Source: Anabaena cylindrica PCC 7122 (GTDB lineage Bacteria; Cyanobacteriota; Cyanobacteriia; Cyanobacteriales; Nostocaceae). From it: a stretch of 64,000 nucleotides of DNA. Positions 7,066-15,638 of this stretch are shown in pieces. Under the pieces are notes generated by a model. The model worked only from the letters and a program-made list of their open reading frames with translations. It was not told the DNA's origin and ran no database searches. A program made the translations under genes and the position numbers. Position 1 is the stretch's first letter. Each line of letters opens with the position of its first letter. The DNA lies in the NCBI RefSeq assembly GCF_000317695.1, contig NC_019771.1, forward strand, positions 2,236,001 to 2,300,000, given 5' to 3'.

Positions 7066-9969
7066 ATGATTAAAATACATCAAATTAAAGGAAACAAAGC
7101 ACTTCTCCTAGATACCATTGAAAAAGTATGGTTAGTAAAATCAGGTTCTTTGGCACTTTTTAGTACTAAGGTTGAGGCAGAAAAACCTATAGGAAATCGC
7201 CGTTACCTTTTCTGTGTTAGCCAGGGAGAAGCTGTATTTGGATCTAGATTATGGTATGAACCAGAAACTAATACTCAACGCGGTATTATAGCCATAGCTT
7301 TGGAAGATACAGAACTTGAATTATTAGAATTGAGCAATATGATTGCAGGGATAGAGGAGAATACAGCAGAAACTCCGCTATTTATGAAGTTAATAGAAAA
7401 CTGGCTCAGTAATTTAAATCAACTGGTGATAGGAGAATCAAAACCCAATGTGAAAGTTGCGGTCAAAAAAGATTTAAAACAACTTTCTTTATCACCTGGA
7501 GAATTTTTACAAGCTGCACATCAATCAGTGATTTGGGTGCAGATTTGTGAGGGTGATGCTTTATGGATGGGTAGAAAAGATTTCTCTTTAGGTGAGAAAA
7601 AATGGTTTCCAATTACTTCTGGAACTTGGTTAAAACCCATTACACAAATTGAGGTTAAAATTAAAATTACTGGGAATTTAAATTATGAACAATTACTGAC
7701 TGGGCTAACTGATTTTTATAATTATCTTCATAACTATTTTTATCAAGTCTCGTTGAGAGAGATAGAATTAAAAGTGCAGAATTTACAAAATCAGCAACAA
7801 CTTAATCATGAAAATATTCAGGCAGCACTTTCTAATTTAGCCTCTAATTTGACACAGCCACGACATAGATTTGAAAAAAAAGCAACACCATTATTAGTTG
7901 CGGCTGGGGCTGTTGGTAAAGCGATGGGAATTATGATTGTTTCCCCCAAATTATCAGAGAAAAGTCAGCGTCAAAACAAAGATATAGTAGAAGCGATCGC
8001 ACAAGCTACCCAAATTCGCACCCGTAAAGTCATATTAGCAGGAGACTGGTGGCGAAAAGACAATGGGCCGTTATTGGCGTTTACCCAAGCCGAAAATCGT
8101 CCAGTAGCAGTGCTAATTGACAAAAGTCAAGGCGATCGCTACTTCTTATTTGATCCAGAACTACATACTCACACCTTGGTTTCTGAACATATAGCCACAA
8201 CTTTAGCACCAGAGGCTTATATGTTTTACCGACCTTTACCATCGGTAGTCACAAAAATAACAGATGTGCTGAAATTTGGCATCAAAGGATTTGAAAAAGA
8301 CGTTTTTGTACTTATAGCCGTGGGGATAGTGGGGACATTATTGAGCATGATTACGCCCCAGGCTACAGCCATTCTGATTGATACAGCCATTCCCAACAGC
8401 GATCGCTTTCTCCTCATCCAACTAACTGTAGGATTATTAGCTGTCAGCTTTGGTAGAACTATATTAAACCTATCCCAAGGTTTAATCTCCCAAAGAATAG
8501 CAGAAGGAACTGGTAGTCAAATACAAACAGCAGTTTGGGATAGATTACTGAGATTGAAACCCTTATTTATTCGTCAGTTTAGTAGTGGCGATATGCTATT
8601 GCGAATCATGTCCGTCAGCCAAATCTACAGCATGATTAGCGGTGCAATTCAACGCACTCTTTTAAATGGAGTATTTGCCCTATTAAACCTGGGACTAATG
8701 TTTATTTATAGCCCCCAACTAGCTTTAGTCGGAGTTATAGTTGCCCTAGTAGGTATCAGTTTTACAATCTTCTCTAGCTTAATATTATTAGCCCAAGAAC
8801 GCCAACAAGAAGCATTGATTGGTCGCATTCAGGGTCTAGTGGTACAAATGCTAAACGGAGTTGCTAAAATACGAGTTGCAGCCGCAGAAACAAGAGCATT
8901 TACTATTTGGGCAAAAAGTTACAATCAGCAGATCCAGTTTAGCAATGAAATTATCCGCATCAATCACATAGTTTCCATATTTAATGACCTACTTTTACCA
9001 GTTAGTTACCTGCTACTTTATTGGTTTGGGTTTACAACCATGCAAAGCAGTTTAATAGGTGAAGGGAATTTGACATTAGGCACATTTTTAGGTTTTAACG
9101 CTGCATTTGGAACATTTTTCACCGGGGTAACTTCTCTCAGCAATACCTTAGTGGGTATAGTCCACATTATACCTTTGTGGCAACGGGCAGCATCAATTTT
9201 ACAAGGGGAATTAGAATCTGCATCTGATCAAGTCGAACCAGAACCTTTACAGGGACGTGTAACATTAAAAAATGTGAGTTTCCGCTACCGTCAGGATGGA
9301 CAGTTGATATTGAATGATGTCACTATTAATGCTGAACCAGGAGAATTTATTGCCATCGTTGGCCCTTCAGGAAGTGGCAAATCAACACTATTGCGCTTAC
9401 TTTTAGGATTTGAAACCCCCTTTAAGGGAACGATATCCTATGATGATCAAGATTTAGCCCTGTTAAACCTCTCCGCAGTCCGGCGACAATTGGGGGTAGT
9501 GCTGCAAAATAGCAAAGTCATGCAAGGGTCGATATTTGACAATATCACCACCGGATCATTTGTGACTATGGAACAAGCTTGGACAGCAGTGAGGATGGCA
9601 GGTTTAACCGCAGATATCGAAGCCATGCCGATGGGAATACATACTTTAATTAGCGAAGGTGGTAGTAATATTTCCGGTGGGCAATTGCAGAGGTTAATGA
9701 TTGCGCGATCTCTCGTCTTTCAACCGAAAATCGTCCTCATGGACGAAGCTACCAGTTTTTTAGATAATCATACTCAAGCGATCGTCACCAAAAATTTAAA
9801 TCAATTGAATGTCACCAGAATAGTCATTGCCCATCGTCTCAGCACTATTCGTCATGCAGACCGCATCTACGTTATGGAAGCCGGTCAAATTGTCCAGGTT
9901 GGTTCATTTACAGAACTGATGCAACAACCAGGACTATTTACTAAACTCGTTGCCCGACAACTAGACTAA
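7066..9969 (+). CDS. NHLP-type peptide export ABC transporter, permease/ATPase without active peptidase
   Basis: A 967-aa inner-membrane half-transporter of the NHLM/NHLP bacteriocin-export group. Residues 1-260 form a hydrophilic domain (VWLVKSGSLALF resembles a cNMP-type barrel). Residues 270-380 (KVILAGDWWRKDNGPLLAF, YFLFDPELHTH) look like a degenerate C39-like domain lacking the catalytic Cys. Then come six membrane helices and a full ATPase: GPSGSGKSTLLRL (Walker A), NISGGQLQRLMIARSL (signature), IVLMDEATSFLD (Walker B), VIAHRLSTIR (H-loop). It opens the export island and precedes the precursor gene. In this family it pairs with the peptidase-bearing transporter, here at 15625. Confidence 0.88.
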   Translation: MIKIHQIKGNKALLLDTIEKVWLVKSGSLALFSTKVEAEKPIGNRRYLFCVSQGEAVFGSRLWYEPETNTQRGIIAIALEDTELELLELSNMIAGIEENTAETPLFMKLIENWLSNLNQLVIGESKPNVKVAVKKDLKQLSLSPGEFLQAAHQSVIWVQICEGDALWMGRKDFSLGEKKWFPITSGTWLKPITQIEVKIKITGNLNYEQLLTGLTDFYNYLHNYFYQVSLREIELKVQNLQNQQQLNHENIQAALSNLASNLTQPRHRFEKKATPLLVAAGAVGKAMGIMIVSPKLSEKSQRQNKDIVEAIAQATQIRTRKVILAGDWWRKDNGPLLAFTQAENRPVAVLIDKSQGDRYFLFDPELHTHTLVSEHIATTLAPEAYMFYRPLPSVVTKITDVLKFGIKGFEKDVFVLIAVGIVGTLLSMITPQATAILIDTAIPNSDRFLLIQLTVGLLAVSFGRTILNLSQGLISQRIAEGTGSQIQTAVWDRLLRLKPLFIRQFSSGDMLLRIMSVSQIYSMISGAIQRTLLNGVFALLNLGLMFIYSPQLALVGVIVALVGISFTIFSSLILLAQERQQEALIGRIQGLVVQMLNGVAKIRVAAAETRAFTIWAKSYNQQIQFSNEIIRINHIVSIFNDLLLPVSYLLLYWFGFTTMQSSLIGEGNLTLGTFLGFNAAFGTFFTGVTSLSNTLVGIVHIIPLWQRAASILQGELESASDQVEPEPLQGRVTLKNVSFRYRQDGQLILNDVTINAEPGEFIAIVGPSGSGKSTLLRLLLGFETPFKGTISYDDQDLALLNLSAVRRQLGVVLQNSKVMQGSIFDNITTGSFVTMEQAWTAVRMAGLTADIEAMPMGIHTLISEGGSNISGGQLQRLMIARSLVFQPKIVLMDEATSFLDNHTQAIVTKNLNQLNVTRIVIAHRLSTIRHADRIYVMEAGQIVQVGSFTELMQQPGLFTKLVARQLD

Positions 9970-10299
9970 ACCAGAACAATTAATTAAATATACAGCCACT
10001 TGCAGGTTGTAATAAATTCAAAAAAAGCATGATCAAGCTGGTTTTAATGCTGTTGGACTAGTCTACTCATAAACGTATTCTACAAAGCTCCGGTATTTAA
10101 AGATATGATGAAGGTTTATGTTTATGGGTGAGAATTCTGATTCCCTCATAGTATGCTATCTATACACAGACATATAAAAATTTTGCTCTTAAGCAAAAAT
10201 ACTGTGTCTCATGACAGAGAGATAATCTGGCAAAATATGAACCTAGAGATAGAGTTGACAAATATAAATCAATAAAATTAACTGGGAGAGCAAATAATC
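9970..10299. other. Leader region of the precursor peptide gene
   Basis: A 330-bp AT-rich spacer without a gene. It contains an inverted repeat (10181-10197) and a TTGACA at 10255-10260 that could be a -35 element, though no well-spaced -10 box is obvious. The long spacer suggests that the precursor gene has its own promoter. Confidence 0.45.
10181..10197. promoter_or_regulatory. Inverted repeat upstream of the precursor gene
   Basis: TTTTGCT-ctta-AGCAAAA forms a 7-bp stem. It lies about 100 bp before the peptide start. It may be an operator or an attenuating hairpin; nothing in the sequence decides this. Confidence 0.35.
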
Positions 10300-10473
10300 A
10301 TGTCTAACACAATTGAGCCAAAGTCTAATTTAGAAATATCTCAACCATCTGAAGCAACAGATATAGAACAAGAGCAAGAAGACTTGGAATTAAGTGATGA
10401 GCAGTTAGAAAAAATTGCCGGTGGTCAATGGGAATGGGACGATCCCATCATCCCAAATAACGTCTCTAATTGA
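10300..10473 (+). CDS. Double-glycine leader precursor peptide (57 aa), putative exported peptide
   Basis: A complete 57-codon gene with GGGAGAG about 10 bases upstream of the ATG. The leader (residues 1-42) is rich in Glu/Gln/Ser and ends LELSDEQLEKIAGG, a textbook double-glycine cleavage motif for C39 peptidases. The 15-residue core is QWEWDDPIIPNNVSN: two Trp, no Cys, one Ser, no Thr, net acidic. It sits between the two halves of an NHLP-type export system whose C39 transporter (15625) could cut after GG. No LanM, YcaO, radical-SAM or other maturase is visible in the window. It could be an unmodified secreted peptide (signal or bacteriocin) or be modified by enzymes encoded elsewhere. Leader and export call are strong; activity is unknown. 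Confidence 0.8.
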   Translation: MSNTIEPKSNLEISQPSEATDIEQEQEDLELSDEQLEKIAGGQWEWDDPIIPNNVSN

Positions 10474-10571
10474 ATTAAATATCGCCTAATAATGAATTAA
10501 ATCTAATTAATTCACTGATATTTATTGGCAAATCTAACAAACTTTCACCAATCATTGATTTTTTGACCTTG

Positions 10572-10602
10572 GGGTGTAGCAGAAAAAATCCTGACTACAC
10601 CC
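10572..10602 (+). terminator. Hairpin downstream of the precursor gene
   Basis: GGGTGTAG pairs with CTACACCC across a 15-nt loop, 99 bp after the peptide stop. An A-rich then T-rich tail (taaatttttta) follows a few bases later. It could end a short, abundant precursor transcript or separate it from the downstream gene. Confidence 0.5.
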
Positions 10603-10664
10603 TGGTAAAATAAATTTTTTATCTATTACCTGTAATAACTTTGTTAACAACAGCGAATCTATTG

Positions 10665-12968
10665 ATGTTTGAATTTATCAAAATTCTGACTTCTAAGTCC
10701 CCCCTACCTTATAATAAAAAGGGTTGGATAGTTCCGGCTGTTTTATGTTTTTTAACTTTGACTTGCTTATCAACACAAAAAACTTCAGCACAACTTACCC
10801 CTGACACCAGCTTGGCGACTGAAAACTCAGTCATCACCCCAACTCTACATATTAATGGGATGAATATTGACCGCATTGATGGCGGTGCAGCTCGTGGTAC
10901 TAACCTTTTTCATAGTTTCCAAGAATTCAATGTTGAGCAAGAAAGAGGTGTTTACTTCTCTCAACCCGCTGGTATTGCCAGGATTATCACAAGAGTTACA
11001 GGTTCTAACTCATCTCAAATTTTGGGAACTTTAGGCGTATTAGGTAATGCTGACTTGTTTATGATTAATCCCAACGGCATCATCTTTGGTCAAAATGCCA
11101 GATTAGATATCAAAGGCTCTTTTGTCGGCAGCACGGCTAATAGTATCAACTTTGATCATGGTATCCAGTTTAATGCCACTCATCCTGATGCCAAGCCTTT
11201 ATTGAGTGTTAATGTTCCTCAAGGCTTACAATTTGGCACCAGTTCTGGCAGCATCACCAATCTGAGTAAGCCTGGTCTTACAATCAATTCAGGAAATACA
11301 TTTGCTTTAGTTGGTGGTGATATCACCTTTGAAGGTAGTGCCGCAAATATTGAAGGCAGAATTGAGTTAGGAAGTGTCAGTCATAACAGCTTCGTCAGTC
11401 TTAACCCACTGACTTTAGGTTGGGAATTAGGTTATCAAGAAGTACAAAACTTTAAAGACATTCATTTAACTCAAGGCAGTGCTATCCGGGCTAGGTATAA
11501 TCAGAACTCAACTTCTAACGGTCAAACTGTTAATGTTGCTGTCATTCAGGGTAGGAATTTAACCATTAGTGATGGTTCTTTTATTTCTGCCCGTAATGTT
11601 AACCCCCTAAATACACCTAATTTATTTGTCAAAACATCTGACTCCATCAAACTAATTGGAGTTAGAGCCAGTAATAATTTAGGTAGTGGCTTATACAATC
11701 AGACTGTATCTGCCAATAATGCGGGCAACATCATCCTAGAAACCCAAAGACTAATTATTCAAGATGGTGGGGTAATATCTACTACCACCACAGGGAATGG
11801 TAGGGCAGGAGATATAACTATCAATACATCAGAGTCTATAGAAGTGATTGGTTCTAACCCAGATCCCAGAAATGGTGCAGGTATCTTTTCAAATGCCAGT
11901 GCCGGGAATGGAATTGGTGGAAATTTGACCATTAATACAAAACGATTAATAATTCAAGGAGGAGGAGCAATCACAACATACACAAGCACATCAGGTAAAG
12001 CTGGTGATTTATCTATCACCGCAAAGGAATCAATTGAACTGATCGGTGATAATAAAATTACTGGCTTGTTTGCTAACAGCGTAGCTGAAAATAATCCTGG
12101 TATTGGTGGTAACTTGGATGTAAATACAAAGGAATTAAGCGTCATAGATGGAGCAACTATCACAGTCAGTAATCTTTTTGGACAGGCAGGTAACTTAACA
12201 GTAACAGCAGATAAATTGTTTCTGAATCAAGGTAAATTAACAGCCAATACCAGCGCTAGTAAAAGTGGAGAAGGTGCGAATATTACCCTATCTCTGCAAA
12301 ATTTATTGCTGATGCGGAATCAAAGTCTAATTTCTGCACAAGCTTCTGGTTTAGCTAACGGTGGGAATATTACCATTGATGCTAAAGATGGATTTGTTGT
12401 AGCGTTATCTTCAGAAAATAGTGATATCATTGCCAACGCTGACAAAGGCAATGGCGGTAACATTAACATCACAACACAAGGGATTTTTGGCATAGATTTT
12501 AATCTCCAAAACACCGAGTTTAGCGATATTACAGCTAGTTCTCAGTTTGGCTTGAATGGTCAAGTAACCATCAATACCCTAAATATTGATCCCTCCCAAG
12601 GACTAGTTACATTATCTACTAATGTGCTTGACACCGCCAATCAGGTTGATCAGAGATGTGTAACTAGTAGAAAATTTGCACTTCAAAAGAATCAATTTAC
12701 TATTACTGGCAAGGGCGGATTTCCAACTAGTCCCAGCGATTTATTTACAGGTACAACAGCACTAGTTGACTTAGTAGATTTAGTACCCAGTCAGAGCAAT
12801 AATAGAGATATTCAACCTGTTGATGTTAGTATCATTCCTCAAAAAGAGATTTTGGAAGCACAAGGATGGGTGATTGATGATCAGGGTCAAGTTCATCTGG
12901 TTGCGAAGGCAGTGAATACTCTGTCTATTAGTCCTATACTTCCTGCAATTTCTTGTTCTCAATCCTGA
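10665..12968 (+). CDS. Secreted TPS-domain (filamentous hemagglutinin N-terminal type) protein
   Basis: This is a roughly 767-aa exported beta-helix protein. A signal peptide (GWIVPAVLCFLTLTCL) ends near TSA-QLTP. The two-partner-secretion domain follows: LFHSFQEFNVEQ, GVYFSQP, ILGTLGVLGNADLFMINPNGIIFG, ARLDIKGSF. The rest is repetitive beta-helix (GNITI/GDITINT-like rungs), and a cyanobacterial-type tail contains GKGGFPTSP and two distant Cys. I chose the ATG at 10665; a TTG eight codons earlier is possible. No TpsB partner is in the window, so its outer-membrane pore would be encoded elsewhere. Its place inside a peptide export island is unusual. Confidence 0.85.
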   Translation: MFEFIKILTSKSPLPYNKKGWIVPAVLCFLTLTCLSTQKTSAQLTPDTSLATENSVITPTLHINGMNIDRIDGGAARGTNLFHSFQEFNVEQERGVYFSQPAGIARIITRVTGSNSSQILGTLGVLGNADLFMINPNGIIFGQNARLDIKGSFVGSTANSINFDHGIQFNATHPDAKPLLSVNVPQGLQFGTSSGSITNLSKPGLTINSGNTFALVGGDITFEGSAANIEGRIELGSVSHNSFVSLNPLTLGWELGYQEVQNFKDIHLTQGSAIRARYNQNSTSNGQTVNVAVIQGRNLTISDGSFISARNVNPLNTPNLFVKTSDSIKLIGVRASNNLGSGLYNQTVSANNAGNIILETQRLIIQDGGVISTTTTGNGRAGDITINTSESIEVIGSNPDPRNGAGIFSNASAGNGIGGNLTINTKRLIIQGGGAITTYTSTSGKAGDLSITAKESIELIGDNKITGLFANSVAENNPGIGGNLDVNTKELSVIDGATITVSNLFGQAGNLTVTADKLFLNQGKLTANTSASKSGEGANITLSLQNLLLMRNQSLISAQASGLANGGNITIDAKDGFVVALSSENSDIIANADKGNGGNINITTQGIFGIDFNLQNTEFSDITASSQFGLNGQVTINTLNIDPSQGLVTLSTNVLDTANQVDQRCVTSRKFALQKNQFTITGKGGFPTSPSDLFTGTTALVDLVDLVPSQSNNRDIQPVDVSIIPQKEILEAQGWVIDDQGQVHLVAKAVNTLSISPILPAISCSQS

Positions 12969-13064
12969 TATCAAAACAATTCTGGCACCATGCTAGAATT
13001 TGAAGATTATTGATAATTTTAAATACTATTCATTCTTTAGTTCTCAACCATAAAATTTCAACTT

Positions 13065-14102
13065 ATGAAACCAAAACTTTCTCCTTTTGGTGTTTTGCAA
13101 GAGCAAGATATTCAATGGATTTTAGATCAAGGCATAAAAAGGGAACTAGCTATTGGTGATATCTTAATTGAAGAAGGAAGTTATATCCATAATCTGTTTA
13201 TTATTTTAGATGGAACTTTGTCAGTCTTTGTCTCCCAGCAGTCTGAGGCAGATAGGGAAAATCCTGATCAGGAAATTGCTAGGATAACAACAGGAGAGAT
13301 AGTCGGGGAAATTTCTTTTTTAGATAAACTACCAACATCAGCTACAGTCAAGTCATTTGAAAATTCAGTGGTTTTATCTTTATCTTGGCAACAATTATCA
13401 TCTAAACTAAATTATGATTTAGGTTTTGCATCCCGTTTTTATCAAAGTCTTTGCATTTTGCTTGCTGAAAGAATGCGGAAAATTACATTCCTTTTAGTTA
13501 GCCGCAAAGTATTATCTAATCCTCCTCTGAGAAAAGTCTTATTTGTATTTGGAATCTTAGATGATATTGATATTGATTGGATAATTGCTACAGGAAAATT
13601 GTTGCAATATTCACCAGGGACAGTATTACTTCAACAAGGAGAAACAGTAGAGTCACTTTATATCCTTCTGGAAGGCAAATTATCAGTGTTTTTAGAGATC
13701 ATCGAAAATGAAGTAAAAATTATTAAAGAAGTAGCTCAATTACCACAAGGAGAAATAGTAGGAGAAATGTCTTTTGTTGAGACAGGGAAAGCTTCTGCCA
13801 CAGTAAAAGCATCAGCAATATCACTCTTATGGACAATTCCTCAGCAGAAATTGAGAAGCAAACTAGATAATGATATGGGATTTGCTTCCCGTTTTTATCG
13901 GGCAATTACAGTAGTGATCACAGATAGATTAAGGGAAAGAATGATTAGCAGAGGTTATCGTAAGGTAGCATATATTCAAAGTCAAGCTGTTTCTGAAAAT
14001 ATGGAAGATGAAGATGAACTAAATTTAGATACTTTGGAAAATACAGCATTAGCTGCAACCAGATTTAATTGGCTATTAAAACAAGTCAGAAATAGTTATT
14101 AG
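13065..14102 (+). CDS. Protein with two cyclic-nucleotide-binding (cNMP) domains
   Basis: A 345-aa soluble protein made of two tandem CAP-type beta-barrels. Barrel 1 (about 15-125) shows DGTLSVFVSQ, GEIVGEISFLD and SATVKSFENSVVLSL. Barrel 2 (about 175-285) shows LEGKLSVFLE, GEIVGEMSFVETGKASATVKASA. Each barrel is followed by a similar helical hairpin (LGFASRFYQSLCILLAERMR / MGFASRFYRAITVVITDRLRER), so the gene arose by internal duplication. No DNA-binding helix-turn-helix is evident, and the RxSA phosphate-binding arginine is replaced by Thr/Lys-Ala (TSATV, ASATV), so cAMP binding is doubtful. Similar barrels occur in NHLP-type export clusters and may dock on the transporters. Confidence 0.8.
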   Translation: MKPKLSPFGVLQEQDIQWILDQGIKRELAIGDILIEEGSYIHNLFIILDGTLSVFVSQQSEADRENPDQEIARITTGEIVGEISFLDKLPTSATVKSFENSVVLSLSWQQLSSKLNYDLGFASRFYQSLCILLAERMRKITFLLVSRKVLSNPPLRKVLFVFGILDDIDIDWIIATGKLLQYSPGTVLLQQGETVESLYILLEGKLSVFLEIIENEVKIIKEVAQLPQGEIVGEMSFVETGKASATVKASAISLLWTIPQQKLRSKLDNDMGFASRFYRAITVVITDRLRERMISRGYRKVAYIQSQAVSENMEDEDELNLDTLENTALAATRFNWLLKQVRNSY

Positions 14103-14162
14103 GATAACAGTTTATAATCTGGCTGATAAACGCTCATCTATGATAACTGCATAGCTAAAAAA

Positions 14163-15638
14163 ATGACTAATGATAAAAATCTATTCCGAAAACAAGCACT
14201 AGATCATTTATCTTCTCCTGAGCAATTAGATCTACTAATTCATATTATCAAACCTCAAGATTGGCTACATTTATCTGTATTATGTACATTATTTTCACTA
14301 ATTATTATCTGGATGTTTTTAGGTAGAATTCCTATCTCAGTTAGTGGCAAAGGAGTATTAATTTATCCTCGTCAAATAGTAGACATACAATCCCCCATTT
14401 CTGGACAAATAAAACAGTTAAATGTAAAAGTTGGTGATTGTTTAAAGAAGAATAATAGCAATGAAATTGAACAACCAGAAGAAATAATAGCCTTCATTAA
14501 CCCGATTGATCTTAAACAACAGCTACAACAGGAAAAAACTAAATTAGAGATATTACAACAACAAGATATTGAAGCTACTAATCTCGAATTGCAAAAAAAT
14601 CAGCTAGAAAAATTAGCATTACAACAACAAAGGGAAAGTTTACAACAACGGCTGCGAGATAATCAAATCATAAGTCCTATTCTCAAAAATCAAACTAATA
14701 GTGCTATTCAACAGCGACAAGTAAGTTTGCAGCAAAATCTCCAGGATACAGAAGCTTTAGTTCCGGTATTTCGGGAGAGACTAGAGAAAAGGAAAGAACT
14801 ATTTACAAAGGGGGCAATTTCCAAAGATGGAGTATTAGAATCTGATCAACAATATCGACAAAATCTACAAAATATATCTAATATTAAAGCACAGTTAAAG
14901 CAATTAGATGTAGACATAACGGCAACGGAAAAACAATATATTGATAATGTTAATAATCTATCTGAAATACAAGTTAAGTTACAAGAAATAACCACAAAAG
15001 AAAAAACTCTAAAACAACAAAATCTCACCGACGTAATTAACAGAAAAAATCAAATTTTACAAAACAAACAAGAAATTGACACCCTGACACAAAAAATCAA
15101 AAACAACAGCACTATTAAAAGTCCTCATACTGGATGTATTCTTGAACTCACTACCACTAATGGACAAGTAGTTAATACTGGAACTAGCATTGGTTCTCTA
15201 GAAATAAAAGCAGCAGCGTCTGAAAAATTAGTAGGAGTCACATATTTTTCTGTGGGAGATGGTAAAAAAATTAAACCTGGAATGGAAATTCAAATTACCC
15301 CTACTAGTGTGAAGCGAGAACAATTTGGGGGTATTGTTGGTAAAGTTATCTCTGTTTCACCTTTTCCAGTGACTAAACAAGGTGCGGTGAATGTTCTTGG
15401 TAATACTGAATTAGTAGAAAGTATAGTTACGAAATCTCAAGAACCACAAATAGAAGTCTGGGCTGAGTTAAAACCAAACTTTACTAATTTTAGCAATTAT
15501 GAATGGTCTTCTTCAACTGGGCCAACAAACTTAAAGTTATCTTCGGGAACAACTACTAAAGTCAATATTATTTTAGAACAAAGACAACCTATCACATTTA
15601 TTTTACCATTTTTGAGGGAATGGAGTGGCATTAATTAA
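14163..15638 (+). CDS. HlyD-family adaptor of NHLP-type peptide secretion
   Basis: A 491-aa periplasmic adaptor (membrane fusion protein) with one N-terminal membrane helix (LSVLCTLFSLIIIWMFLG, about residues 38-56). A split lipoyl/barrel-sandwich domain (VDIQSPISGQIKQLNVKVGD; later IKSPHTGCILELTTTNGQ) encloses a long Gln-rich coiled coil (about 115-315). A C-terminal beta domain follows. In this family the adaptor connects the inner-membrane C39 transporter to the outer-membrane exit. Its stop lies 14 bp inside the next gene, so the two are translationally coupled. Confidence 0.9.
   Translation: MTNDKNLFRKQALDHLSSPEQLDLLIHIIKPQDWLHLSVLCTLFSLIIIWMFLGRIPISVSGKGVLIYPRQIVDIQSPISGQIKQLNVKVGDCLKKNNSNEIEQPEEIIAFINPIDLKQQLQQEKTKLEILQQQDIEATNLELQKNQLEKLALQQQRESLQQRLRDNQIISPILKNQTNSAIQQRQVSLQQNLQDTEALVPVFRERLEKRKELFTKGAISKDGVLESDQQYRQNLQNISNIKAQLKQLDVDITATEKQYIDNVNNLSEIQVKLQEITTKEKTLKQQNLTDVINRKNQILQNKQEIDTLTQKIKNNSTIKSPHTGCILELTTTNGQVVNTGTSIGSLEIKAAASEKLVGVTYFSVGDGKKIKPGMEIQITPTSVKREQFGGIVGKVISVSPFPVTKQGAVNVLGNTELVESIVTKSQEPQIEVWAELKPNFTNFSNYEWSSSTGPTNLKLSSGTTTKVNIILEQRQPITFILPFLREWSGIN

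Noticed and set aside
10255..10283. A sigma-70 promoter for the precursor gene (TTGACA at 10255)
   Set aside because: No -10 box at a normal spacing; left as an unproven -35-like match only.
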